Source: Micromonosporaceae bacterium
GTDB taxonomy: Bacteria; Actinomycetota; Actinomycetes; Mycobacteriales; Micromonosporaceae
Length of the DNA stretch: 17,892 nucleotides
NCBI GenBank assembly: GCA_019690055.1
Contig: JADGGF010000032.1
Span: 1-17,892 of the forward strand
Reading direction: 5' to 3'
The position numbers and the translations under genes are program-made. The notes beneath the pieces were generated by a model. That model did no database searches, had not been told where the DNA came from, and saw only the letters and a program-made list of their open reading frames with translations. Within the stretch, counting starts at the first letter, position 1, and each line of letters opens with the position of its first letter. Positions 9,774 through 17,892 of this stretch are shown here, in pieces.

Positions 9774-10868
9774 ATGGTGACACTGGTTGACCCGTTCGAG
9801 GATCTTCCGCTGCGCGATGACCTCCGGAGCCGGGCGCCGCAGGCCGTCCCGCAGGTCGACGCCGCCGTGCGGTTGGACACGAACGGCAACCCGTACCCCG
9901 TGCCCGACGCGGTCGCTGACTCGATCGAGAAGTCGGTGCGCGGCCTGGTTCGTGACCTGCACCGCTACCCCGACCCGGACGCGCTCGCCCTCCGCGAGGA
10001 CCTGGCCAACTACGTCGGCCACGGGATGACGGCCGCGAATATCTGGGTCGGCAACGGGTCCGCCGACGTGCAGCAGCAGGCGTTGCTCGCCTTCGGCGGC
10101 CACGGCCGTACGGCCATGGGCTTCTCGCCGTCGCGGCCGATGCACGCGCACGTGGCGGCGGCGACCGGCACCGGGTGGCTGGACGGCCACCGTACGCGGG
10201 AGTTCCACCTCCACCCCGAGCAGGCCAAGGCTCAGGTGCGCGTCTTCCAGCCTGACCTCGTCTTCCTCTGCTCCCCGAACAACCCGACCGGCTCCGCGGT
10301 CTCGCTGGAGACCGTCGAGGCCGTGGCGGCCGAGACCCCGGGGGTCGTCATCGTCGACGAGGCGTACGTCGAGTTCAGCCGGGACGGGACCCGCAGCGCG
10401 GTCGAGCTGATCAGCCGGTTCCCGCGCCTGCTCGTCACTCGATCGTTGAGCGCGGCCTTCGGCATCGCGGGCGCCCGGGTGGGCTACCTCATCGGCCGGC
10501 CGCACGCCATCGAGTACCTGCAGCACGTCCGTCTGCCGTACCACCTCTCCGCCCTGGCCCAGGCCGCGGCCCGGGCCGCGCTCGCGCACGCGTCGACCCT
10601 GCTCGGCCAGGTGGAGGCGGTCAAGGCGCAGCGGGACCGGCTCGTCGCCGGCCTGCGTGAGCTCGGCCTCACGGTGCCTGACAGCGACGCCAACTTCGTC
10701 CTCTTCGGCGGGTTCCGGGACGAGAAGGCGGTGTGGCAGTTCCTGCTCGACCGGGGTGTGCTCGTGCGGGACGTGGGCATCCCCTCGTATCTGCGCGTCT
10801 CGGTCGGCACGGCCGAGGAGGTCGACACGTTCCTGCAGGTGATGGGGCAGCTTCCGGATGGCATCTAG
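9774..10868 (+). CDS. hisC: HisC-like aminotransferase homologue lacking the PLP lysine
   Basis: The 364-residue protein aligns along its whole length with actinobacterial HisC, which transaminates imidazole-acetol phosphate with PLP. Retained: RYPDPDALALRE, PNNPTG, VDEAYVEF (PLP aspartate and tyrosine), AGARVGY and YLRVSVGT. Lost: the motif normally reading SKAF is SAAF, so Ala227 (10452-10454) replaces the catalytic lysine. The usual NENPYP is NGNPYP (Gly38). PSY becomes PSR (Arg121), GSDE/GSNE becomes GSAD, and the N-terminal TPYGAPQ becomes APQAVPQ. It is probably not an aminotransferase. ATG 9774 follows AGGAG at 9761-9765 with 8-base spacing. It is the first gene of the operon, without hisD before or hisB after it. 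It could be a structural or regulatory pseudoenzyme; true HisC would have to be encoded elsewhere. Confidence 0.88.
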   Translation: MVTLVDPFEDLPLRDDLRSRAPQAVPQVDAAVRLDTNGNPYPVPDAVADSIEKSVRGLVRDLHRYPDPDALALREDLANYVGHGMTAANIWVGNGSADVQQQALLAFGGHGRTAMGFSPSRPMHAHVAAATGTGWLDGHRTREFHLHPEQAKAQVRVFQPDLVFLCSPNNPTGSAVSLETVEAVAAETPGVVIVDEAYVEFSRDGTRSAVELISRFPRLLVTRSLSAAFGIAGARVGYLIGRPHAIEYLQHVRLPYHLSALAQAAARAALAHASTLLGQVEAVKAQRDRLVAGLRELGLTVPDSDANFVLFGGFRDEKAVWQFLLDRGVLVRDVGIPSYLRVSVGTAEEVDTFLQVMGQLPDGI

Positions 10869-10898
10869 GGTGTCCGCGGCGGGCCGGCCGGGTGTCCG

Positions 10899-11069
10899 AT
10901 GAGGACGGTCCTGCCCATCCTGCTGCTCGGCCTCGCCGGCCTGTTGCTCGGTGGTGCGATCTCCCTGCGCCGGCAGGGCGTCCGGTGGCCGGTCGTGGTC
11001 GTGCTCGGCCTGCTCGCCGTCCTCTCCGCCGCGGCCGGGGTGTTGTGGATGGTGGGGGCTGACCGATGA
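10899..11069 (+). CDS. Small two-helix membrane protein coupled to hisH
   Basis: A 56-residue product starting MRTVLPILLLGLAGLLLGG, with a short basic turn (SLRRQGVR) and a second hydrophobic segment ending LWMVGADR. Two membrane helices are predicted. Its TGA (11067-11069) overlaps the hisH ATG (11066-11068) as ATGA, which strongly suggests it is translated and coupled to hisH. As I recall, a small gene at this place between hisB and hisH is common in relatives; its function is unknown. Its own ribosome site is weak. Confidence 0.7.
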   Translation: MRTVLPILLLGLAGLLLGGAISLRRQGVRWPVVVVLGLLAVLSAAAGVLWMVGADR

Positions 11070-11692
11070 AGCGTCCTTCCGTGGTGGTGCTCGACTACGG
11101 ATCGGGCAACCTGCGTTCGGCCCAGCGGGCGCTCGACCGGGCGGGCGCCGACGTGACCGTGACATCCTCCCTTGTGGACGCCGCCAACGCGGACGGCCTG
11201 GTCGTGCCCGGCGTGGGTGCCTTCGCCGCCTGCATGGCCGGCCTCGACGCCATCGACGCCGGTCCCATGATCGCGGCCCGGGTGGCGGACGGGCGACCGG
11301 TGCTCGGCATCTGCGTCGGGATGCAGATCCTCTTCGAGTACGGCGACGAGCACGGGGTGGTCACCAAGGGGCTGGGCCTCCTGCCGGGGGGCGTGACCCG
11401 GCTCGATGCCCCGGTGGTGCCGCACATGGGCTGGAACGTGGTGCACCCACCGTCCGGCTCGGTGCTCTTCGCGGGCATGCCGGAACAGAGCCGCTTCTAC
11501 TTCGTGCACTCGTACGCCGCGCACCCGTCGCCCGCGCTCGCCGACGGCCGTCGGGTGACCACGTCTGTCCACAATGTACCGTTTGTGGCCGCCATCGAGG
11601 CCGGTCCGATCATGGCCACGCAGTTCCACCCGGAGAAGTCCGGTGACCTGGGCTGCGCACTGCTGCGCAACTGGCTCGCCACGCTGCCATGA
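11066..11692 (+). CDS. hisH: Imidazole glycerol phosphate synthase, glutaminase subunit
   Basis: HisH hydrolyses glutamine and passes ammonia to HisF in the fifth step of histidine synthesis. The 208-residue class I glutamine amidotransferase has the nucleophile Cys83 in GICVGMQ and the His188/Glu190 pair in FHPEKS. It begins with the family's VVVLDYGSGNLRS. The start ATG overlaps the upstream stop (ATGA), and GGTGGGGG at 11051-11058 is a usable ribosome site. Its own stop overlaps another ATG at 11689, the first link of the repeat-made relay downstream. The protein looks complete and active. Confidence 0.96.
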   Translation: MKRPSVVVLDYGSGNLRSAQRALDRAGADVTVTSSLVDAANADGLVVPGVGAFAACMAGLDAIDAGPMIAARVADGRPVLGICVGMQILFEYGDEHGVVTKGLGLLPGGVTRLDAPVVPHMGWNVVHPPSGSVLFAGMPEQSRFYFVHSYAAHPSPALADGRRVTTSVHNVPFVAAIEAGPIMATQFHPEKSGDLGCALLRNWLATLP

Positions 11693-11769
11693 GCCCCACC
11701 CGGTTGTCATGAGCCCCACCAACGCCGTCATGCGCCTCACCAACGCCGTCATGACCCCCACCGCTCGGT
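11688..11769 (+). repeat. 20-21-bp tandem repeat carrying ATG/ATGA junctions
   Basis: Four units start at 11688, 11708, 11729 and 11750 (20, 21, 21 and 20 bases). Each opens with CATG followed by AGCCCCACC or a close variant and ends near GCCGT or CGGT. A fifth CATGAG at 11770 is the start of the next gene. The first unit contains the hisH stop. Units 2-4 are in one frame and encode a degenerate heptapeptide repeat, MSPTNAV. Confidence 0.85.
11689..11712 (+). CDS. Candidate 7-codon minicistron
   Basis: ATG 11689 overlaps the hisH TGA. The frame reads MSPTRLS and stops at TGA 11710-11712, which overlaps the next ATG. It has no Shine-Dalgarno. If translated, it acts only as a link for ribosomes leaving hisH; the peptide itself is unlikely to matter. 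Known from sequence only. Confidence 0.3.
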   Translation: MSPTRLS

Positions 11770-11774
11770 CATGA
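11709..11774 (+). CDS. Candidate 21-codon minicistron of heptapeptide repeats
   Basis: ATG 11709 overlaps the stop of the preceding minicistron. The frame consists of three heptads, MSPTNAV, MRLTNAV and MTPTARS. It ends at TGA 11772-11774, which overlaps the ATG of the 109-residue gene at 11771. In-frame ATG codons at 11730 and 11751 give extra restart points. No Shine-Dalgarno precedes it. Confidence 0.35.
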   Translation: MSPTNAVMRLTNAVMTPTARS

Positions 11775-12100
11775 GCAAGGAGCGAGCGCGCCGGCGGGCC
11801 GAACGGGAGGCGGCCCGCGCGGCGGCGGAGGCGGCCCGGTTGCGCCGGTTGCGCCGCCGCCAGCGGTGGGCGGCGCTGGTGCGGCGGTTGATCCCGCGCC
11901 GCGGGCACCGGGCCTGGGGGTTGGGGCGGCGCAGCCCGGCCCAACGGGCGATGATCGTGGGTGTCGGCGTTCTGCTGCTGCTTCCGGTATGGTTTCTTGT
12001 CGATTCGTTGACGAGTCGGATCGGCCTGTCCGTCCTGGTGCTGCTCCTCCTGCCGGTCGTGGCCGTGATCTCGTTCGACCGAAAGGGGATGCGTCTATGA
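11771..12100 (+). CDS. Basic coiled-coil, two-helix membrane protein
   Basis: The 109-residue protein has an N-terminal ~55 residues very rich in Arg and Ala (RARRRAEREAARAAAEAARL), likely a positively charged helix on the cytoplasmic face. Two membrane helices follow near residues 59-78 and 82-102, with a short basic end. No family is recognised. A gene of this type between hisH and hisA seems usual in relatives, by memory of synteny. The ATG has no ribosome site (preceding bases are C-rich) and overlaps the upstream stop, so expression probably depends on coupling. Its TGA (12098-12100) overlaps an ATG at 12097. The charged end could bind RNA, DNA or membrane surfaces; this is a guess. Confidence 0.75.
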   Translation: MSKERARRRAEREAARAAAEAARLRRLRRRQRWAALVRRLIPRRGHRAWGLGRRSPAQRAMIVGVGVLLLLPVWFLVDSLTSRIGLSVLVLLLLPVVAVISFDRKGMRL

Positions 12101-12132
12101 CTGCGGCTCGCCTGCGTACGAAAGGTGGATGA
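12097..12132 (+). CDS. Candidate 11-codon minicistron before priA
   Basis: ATG 12097 overlaps the stop of the 109-residue gene. The frame reads MTAARLRTKGG and stops at TGA 12130-12132, overlapping ATG 12129. It also contains AAAGGTGG (12121-12128), a good ribosome site for priA. The overlap may therefore be partly by chance. Confidence 0.25.
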   Translation: MTAARLRTKGG

Positions 12133-12134
12133 CC

Positions 12135-12866
12135 GTGACGTTGGTGCTGTTGCCGGCCGTCGATGTCGCCGGGGGTCAGGCCGTCCGGCTCGTGCAGGGG
12201 GCGGCCGGGTCGGAGACGTCGTACGGTGACCCGCTGGAGGCCGCGCTCGCCTGGCAGGCGGACGGTGCGGAGTGGATCCACCTGGTCGACCTCGACGCCG
12301 CCTTCGGTCGGGGCTCCAACGCGCCGCTGCTCGCCGAGGTCATCGGCCGGCTCGACGTGAAGGTCGAGCTCTCCGGTGGCATTCGCGACGACGAGTCGCT
12401 GACCGCGGCCCTGGCCACCGGGGCGGCGCGGGTGAACATCGGCACCGCGGCGCTGGAGAACCCGGAGTGGTGCGACCGGGTGGTGGGCGAGTATGGCGAC
12501 CGGGTGGCGATCGGGCTGGATGTCCGCGGGCGCACGCTGGCCGCACGCGGCTGGACCCGGGACGGCGGTGACCTCTACGAGACGCTGGAGCGGCTCGACA
12601 AGGCCGGCTGCGCCCGGTACGTCGTGACCGACATCCTCAAGGACGGCACGATGCGGGGCCCGAACCTCGACCTGCTGCGCGACGTCTGCTCACGGACCTC
12701 GGCGGCGGTCATCGCGTCCGGCGGTATCTCCACGTTGGACGACCTGCGGGCGGTGGCCACGCTCGAGCCGCTGGGGGTGGAGGGCGTGATCACCGGGAAG
12801 GCCCTGTACGCCGGCGCGTTCACGGTCGCCGAGGCGCTGGAGACGCTGCGGTCGGTGTCGTCGTGA
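12135..12866 (+). CDS. priA: PriA, bifunctional HisA/TrpF isomerase
   Basis: This TIM-barrel enzyme isomerises ProFAR to PRFAR for histidine; in actinobacteria the PriA form also isomerises PRA for tryptophan. Visible features: Asp10 in LPAVDV, Arg18 in AVRLVQG, SGGIRDD (80-86), Asp129 in IGLDV, RGWTRDGG (the Trp/Arg pair typical of PriA, not plain HisA), TDILKDGTMRGPN, and phosphate loops ASGGIS and ITGKALY. The loop between Asp129 and RGW is about five residues shorter than in mycobacterial PriA as I recall it. GTG 12135 is chosen because AGGTGG at 12123-12128 lies 6 bases upstream; ATG 12129, which overlaps the minicistron stop, is the alternative. Length 243 residues, normal. The downstream partner is hisF. 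Confidence 0.94.
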   Translation: MTLVLLPAVDVAGGQAVRLVQGAAGSETSYGDPLEAALAWQADGAEWIHLVDLDAAFGRGSNAPLLAEVIGRLDVKVELSGGIRDDESLTAALATGAARVNIGTAALENPEWCDRVVGEYGDRVAIGLDVRGRTLAARGWTRDGGDLYETLERLDKAGCARYVVTDILKDGTMRGPNLDLLRDVCSRTSAAVIASGGISTLDDLRAVATLEPLGVEGVITGKALYAGAFTVAEALETLRSVSS

Positions 12867-12900
12867 CCGCCGCCGGACGTTGCTGCGGGGAGGCGGGATC

Positions 12901-13662
12901 ATGACGGTCGCGGTACGGGTGATCCCCTGCCTGGACGTGGACGCCGGACGGGTGGTGAAGGGGGTCAACTTCGCCAACCTGCGCGACGCGGGCGACCCGG
13001 TGGAGCTCGGCGCCGCCTACGACGCGGCCGGCGCCGACGAGCTGGTCTTCCTCGACGTGACCGCGTCGGCCGACGGCCGGGCGACCATGCTGGACGTGGT
13101 ACGTCGGACGGCCGAGACGGTGTTCATCCCGCTCACCGTCGGCGGCGGCGTCCGCTCGGTGTCCGACGTGGACACCCTGCTGCGGGCCGGCGCGGACAAG
13201 GTCGGCGTGAACACCGCGGCGATCGCCCGCCCGGAGCTCGTGGCCGAGATCGCGGATCGGTTCGGTCGGCAGGTGCTGACGCTGTCGCTGGATGTGCGGC
13301 GGGCGTCGGGGCTGCCCAGCGGCTTCGAGGTGACCACGCACGGCGGCCGCAAGGGCACCGGCCTGGACGCGATCGAGTGGGCGGTGCGGGCCTGCGAGCT
13401 CGGGGCGGGCGAGCTCCTGCTGAACTCGATGGACCGCGACGGCACCAAGGACGGCTTCGACCTGCCGTTGATCTCGGCGATCCGGCGGGAGGTGACGGTC
13501 CCGGTGATCGCCTCGGGCGGGGCGGGCGCGGTCGAGCACTTCGCCCCGGCCGTGGCGGCCGGGGCGGACGCCGTGCTCGCGGCCAGCGTGTTCCACTTTG
13601 GAGAGATCACGATCGGCCAGGTCAAGGACTCGTTGCGCGCCGCCGGCTACCCCGTCCGCTGA
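12901..13662 (+). CDS. hisF: Imidazole glycerol phosphate synthase, cyclase subunit
   Basis: HisF takes ammonia from HisH and converts PRFAR to imidazole glycerol phosphate and AICAR. The 253-residue barrel has catalytic Asp12 (IPCLDVDAGRVVKGVNF) and Asp131 (LSLDVRRA), GGGVRSV, THGGRKGTGLDA, NSMDRDGTKDG and ASGGAGAVEHF, all as expected. ATG 12901 is chosen over TTG 12880, because GGGGAGG at 12887-12893 is spaced 7 bases and the protein then begins MTVAVRVIPCLD. It is the last gene of the operon here; hisI, often next in actinobacteria, is not in this window. A hairpin follows. Confidence 0.96.
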   Translation: MTVAVRVIPCLDVDAGRVVKGVNFANLRDAGDPVELGAAYDAAGADELVFLDVTASADGRATMLDVVRRTAETVFIPLTVGGGVRSVSDVDTLLRAGADKVGVNTAAIARPELVAEIADRFGRQVLTLSLDVRRASGLPSGFEVTTHGGRKGTGLDAIEWAVRACELGAGELLLNSMDRDGTKDGFDLPLISAIRREVTVPVIASGGAGAVEHFAPAVAAGADAVLAASVFHFGEITIGQVKDSLRAAGYPVR

Positions 13663-13680
13663 CTTTCCTGGCTCACCGCC

Positions 13681-13696
13681 CGGGCGCCCTCGCCCG
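13681..13696. terminator. Hairpin between convergent hisF and yczE-like genes
   Basis: CGGGCG (13681-13686), loop CCCT, CGCCCG (13691-13696): a perfect 6-bp GC stem in the 34-base gap, ending exactly at the stop codon of the minus-strand gene. It could stop transcription from both sides. Confidence 0.6.
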
Positions 13697-14362
13697 TCAC
13701 GGGTTGGCCGGTGCGGGGTTGGTCCCGAGGGCGGGCGGCGTCACGCGGATCGTGAGCAGCGGCAGCGTGACGTGCACGAGCGGGCCGATGGCCAGGGCGT
13801 AGATGATCGTGCCCACGCCGAGCGTGCCGCCGAGCAGGAAGCCGATGAGGACGACGCTCACCTCGATGCCGGTGCGGACCAGGCGGATCGAGTGGCCCCG
13901 CGCGGCGAGCCCGGTCATCAGCCCGTCGCGCGGGCCGGGGCCGAGCCGGGCGCCGACGTAGAGCCCGGTCGCGACCGCGTTGAGCAGTATCCCGGCGGTC
14001 AGGAACAGGGCGCGGGTCCACAGCGCGGACGGGGTCGGCAGCACGGCCAGCGCGGCGTCGGTCGCCAGGCCGATGACGATCACATTGGACACGGTTCCGA
14101 GCCCTGGGCGCTGCCGCAGCGGGATCCACAGCAGCAGGACGACGGCGCCGACGATGATCACGATGGTCCCGAACGACAGGCCGGTGACGCTGGCGATCCC
14201 CTGGTGGAAGACGTCCCACGGCATGTTGCCGAGGTGGGACTCGACCATGAGCGCCATGCTGAGCCCGTATAGGCAGAGGCCGATGTAGAGATTGACGAGA
14301 CGTGCCGCCGGGCGGATTCGGATCGGGAGTGGACTGTAGTCGTCCTTGCCAGTTACTGCCAT
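13697..14362 (-). CDS. YczE-like (YitT/YczE) integral membrane protein
   Basis: The 221-residue protein has about five predicted membrane helices. Typical YczE features are LYGLSMALMVESHLGNMPWDVFHQG near the N terminus (first part seen at residues ~30-50), the motif GPGPRDGLMTG with RLVRTGIEV, and LGGTLGVGTIIYALAIGPLVH. Function is unproven; family members are presumed transporters. It is divergent from a MocR regulator, a pairing well known for YczE genes. ATG 14362 is chosen because CATAGT (14370-14375, minus strand) ends 7 bases before it, which suggests a leaderless transcript; GTG 14371 would overlap that hexamer. No Shine-Dalgarno is visible for either. Confidence 0.85.
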   Translation of the reverse strand: MAVTGKDDYSPLPIRIRPAARLVNLYIGLCLYGLSMALMVESHLGNMPWDVFHQGIASVTGLSFGTIVIIVGAVVLLLWIPLRQRPGLGTVSNVIVIGLATDAALAVLPTPSALWTRALFLTAGILLNAVATGLYVGARLGPGPRDGLMTGLAARGHSIRLVRTGIEVSVVLIGFLLGGTLGVGTIIYALAIGPLVHVTLPLLTIRVTPPALGTNPAPANP

Positions 14363-14375
14363 GGCTGCCACTATG

Positions 14376-14423
14376 AAGGCCAGTTCTCGGTCAAGAAAGA
14401 GCCAATTCGGGGTGACTGGCCTT
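14376..14423. promoter_or_regulatory. Shared control region with inverted repeat, likely MocR operator
   Basis: AAGGCCAGT (14376-14384) and ACTGGCCTT (14415-14423) are perfect 9-bp inverted copies, 30 bases apart. A direct repeat CTYGGTCAAS lies at 14386-14395 and 14421-14430. The left copy abuts the candidate -10 of the yczE-like gene; the right copy overlaps the mocR TTG start. This fits coordinate control and autoregulation by MocR. Confidence 0.6.
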
Positions 14424-15897
14424 GGTCAACGCGATTCGAGGGGGCCACTTGGCCCGCCTGCTCGACCAGTGGCGGGCCAACCGGGCCAACGGCAACGGCC
14501 GGCGCGTGCCCGAGTACGCGGCGCTGGCCACGGCGATCCGCGGCCTGCTGCGGGACGGACGGATACCCCTGGGCGTACGGCTGCCGGCCGAACGGGAGCT
14601 CGCCGACGCCCTGGGCATCAGCCGGACCACGGTCACCGCCGCCTATCGGGACCTGCGGGAGACCGGCCACCTCACCAGCCGGCGGGGCTCGGGCAGCTTC
14701 ACGGCTATCCCCGGCGGGCAGCGGGTCGGCTCGGCCGGGCTGTGGACGCCGGAGGACGCCGGGGACATGATCGACCTCGGCTGCGCCGCCCCGGTGGCGC
14801 CCGCCCAGTTCGCCGAGGCGGTCGCCGAGGCGGCGAACGAGCTGCCGCGCTACACGGCCGGCGCCGGGTACCACCCCAGCGGTCTGCCGGCGTTGCGTGA
14901 GCGCATCGCGGCCGCCTTCACCGGCCGGGGGCTGCCCACCAGCCCGGACCAGATCCTCGTCACCACCGGCGTTCAGCAGGCGGTGGACCTGATCCTGCGG
15001 CTGCTGGTCTCGCCCGGACAGGCCGTGCTCGTTGAGTCGCCGACCTACCCGAACGTGCTCGCCGCGCTGCGCGCCCACCGGACGCGCGTGGTGACGAGCA
15101 GCGTCGATCCGGTCGACGGGTGGGAGGAGGAGCTGCTGCTGGCCGAGCTGCGCGCGACCCGGCCCACGGTGGCGTACCTGATCCCCGAGTTCCAGAACCC
15201 GACCGGCCACGTGATGCCGCACCGGCTGCGCTCGCTCCTGCCGTCCGTCGCTCACCGGGCCGGCACCGACCTCATCATCGACGAGTCCTTTGTGGAGCTT
15301 TTTCTCGACGAGCCGACCGACGCCGGGGCAGCCCGGCCGCCGGTGGCGAGCTTCGATGCCCACGCCCGCGTGCTGACCGTGGGCGGGATGAGCAAGCCCT
15401 ACTGGGGTGGCCTGCGGGTGGGGTGGATCCGGGCGGCGACCCCGGTCATCGCGCGTCTGTCGGCGCTGCGCGTCACGGTCGACATGTCCGGTCCGGTGCT
15501 GGACCAGCTCGTCGCCGCCGCCATGCTCGACCGGGCCGGCGAGGTCCTCGCAGCCCGGCGCCGGGAGCTGCGCGAGCGCCGGGACGTTCTGGCCGGCGCG
15601 CTGCGCCAGCAGTTACCACAGTGGACGTTCACGCCGCCGCGCGGCGGCATGGGCCTGTGGGTGGAGCTCGACGCACCGGTCGCCACCGCGCTGGCCCAGG
15701 CGGCGCACGAGCACGGGGTGCGGCTCGCGCCCGGCCCGTTGTTCGGCGTCGCGGGCACGCTGGAGCGGTTCATCCGGCTGCCGTTCACGCTGCCCGGACC
15801 CGATCTGGTCGAGGCCGTACGCCGGCTGGCCGGCGCGCACGCCGACCTCACCCGGGCTCGCCCGGCCTCGTGGACCCCGCCGTCCCTCGTCGCCTGA
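14422..15897 (+). CDS. MocR/PdxR-family transcriptional regulator (GntR HTH plus aminotransferase fold)
   Basis: The 491-residue protein has an N-terminal GntR winged helix (about 30-95: YAALATAIRGLLRDGRIPLG, LPAERELADALGISRTTVTAAYRDL, RRGSGSF). It joins a class I aminotransferase fold (about 110-485). The PLP site looks intact: PEFQNPTG, IIDESFVEL and GGMSKPYWGGLRVGW with Lys325 (15394-15396). It should therefore bind PLP or a PLP adduct as effector. TTG 14422 is the best start: an in-frame TGA at 14413-14415 blocks extension, and MVNAIRGGHLARLLDQW fits family N termini; CTG 14416 is possible. GGGGTGA just upstream may serve as ribosome site. It probably controls the divergent yczE-like gene through the shared repeat. 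Confidence 0.92.
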   Translation: MVNAIRGGHLARLLDQWRANRANGNGRRVPEYAALATAIRGLLRDGRIPLGVRLPAERELADALGISRTTVTAAYRDLRETGHLTSRRGSGSFTAIPGGQRVGSAGLWTPEDAGDMIDLGCAAPVAPAQFAEAVAEAANELPRYTAGAGYHPSGLPALRERIAAAFTGRGLPTSPDQILVTTGVQQAVDLILRLLVSPGQAVLVESPTYPNVLAALRAHRTRVVTSSVDPVDGWEEELLLAELRATRPTVAYLIPEFQNPTGHVMPHRLRSLLPSVAHRAGTDLIIDESFVELFLDEPTDAGAARPPVASFDAHARVLTVGGMSKPYWGGLRVGWIRAATPVIARLSALRVTVDMSGPVLDQLVAAAMLDRAGEVLAARRRELRERRDVLAGALRQQLPQWTFTPPRGGMGLWVELDAPVATALAQAAHEHGVRLAPGPLFGVAGTLERFIRLPFTLPGPDLVEAVRRLAGAHADLTRARPASWTPPSLVA

Positions 15898-15919
15898 CCC
15901 CCGTCAGGCCCCAAACACG

Positions 15920-15983
15920 CGTTGATCTAGGGCATAGCGTGGTTAATCGATCTTCAACAACCACTCTATGCCCTAGATCAACG
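15920..15983. repeat. Near-perfect 25-bp inverted repeat, REP-like terminator
   Basis: The arms 15920-15944 and 15959-15983 match at 24 of 25 positions when one is reversed, with a 14-base loop. The arms begin CGTTGATCTAGGGCATAG; the only mismatch is base 19 of the arm. The element lies between convergent mocR and the CoA ligase gene and would fold into a strong hairpin on either strand. Similar palindromes opening with CGTTGATC are, from memory, widespread between genes in Micromonosporaceae, so this may be a member of a dispersed family as well as a terminator. Confidence 0.8.
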
Positions 15984-15995
15984 AGGAAGGACGCC

Positions 15996-17825
<1,830 letters not shown>

Positions 17826-17840
17826 GGCGCCAGCCTCCAT

Positions 17841-17892
17841 GGTCGGGGGCGGGGGGGGGCCCCCGGCCGCGCGGGGGGGGGGTGGCCCCGGG
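17841..17892. other. G/C homopolymer tail, probable contig-end artefact
   Basis: The last 52 bases are almost all G and C, with runs of nine G and five C unlike anything else in the window. They sit at the sequence edge directly upstream of the CoA ligase gene, where its promoter should be. I see no feature in them and would not trust them. Confidence 0.6.

Noticed and set aside
17841..17892. G-quadruplex or regulatory element upstream of the CoA ligase gene
   Set aside because: The homopolymer runs lie exactly at the sequence edge and look like low-quality contig-end bases.

Overview
The window is very GC-rich, uses GTG and TTG starts freely, and has leaderless-looking TANNNT promoters. It carries a PriA-type hisA, a DnaE1-type polymerase, DUF3152, and probable DUF2567 and LON-domain neighbours of a histidine cluster. 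Together these point to a high-GC actinobacterium, most likely Micromonosporaceae. The family assignment rests on remembered synteny and protein style, not on a search. The left edge cuts a gene. The last ~50 bases are G/C homopolymer runs that look like a contig end.

Layout: (1) 1-1041, the 3' part of a MinD/ParA-like ATPase with a YPAA-rich N-terminal region and His in its Walker A loop. (2) 1042-1355, a gene-free, locally less GC-rich gap. (3) 1356-3202, a MacB-type ABC exporter pair (ATPase and FtsX-like permease) with abnormal gene boundaries and no adaptor gene, closed by a nested stem-loop. (4) 3423-6962, dnaE, followed by a large hairpin shared with the convergent DUF3152 metzincin-like protease gene. 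(5) A divergent membrane-protein gene (probably DUF2567) that overlaps tail to tail with a LON-substrate-binding-domain gene. An 18-bp tandem repeat sits in the overlap. (6) 9620-13662, a histidine operon: a HisC homologue, a 56-residue membrane protein, hisH, a 109-residue basic membrane protein, priA/hisA and hisF. (7) A divergent YczE-like membrane protein / MocR regulator pair that share a short control region with an inverted repeat. (8) A fatty-acid CoA ligase gene convergent with mocR, separated from it by a near-perfect 25-bp inverted repeat.

The most unusual region is the histidine operon. The HisC homologue is an intact open frame, but it has alanine where the PLP-binding lysine should be and has lost other active-site residues. 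hisD and hisB are absent from their expected places. Between hisH and priA, a 20-21-bp tandem repeat rich in ATG and ATGA creates a chain of stop/start overlaps with tiny cistrons. The 109-residue gene has no Shine-Dalgarno of its own, so the chain looks like a termination-reinitiation relay. HisH and HisF would form imidazole-glycerol-phosphate synthase, and PriA supplies their substrate. MocR probably controls the divergent yczE gene.
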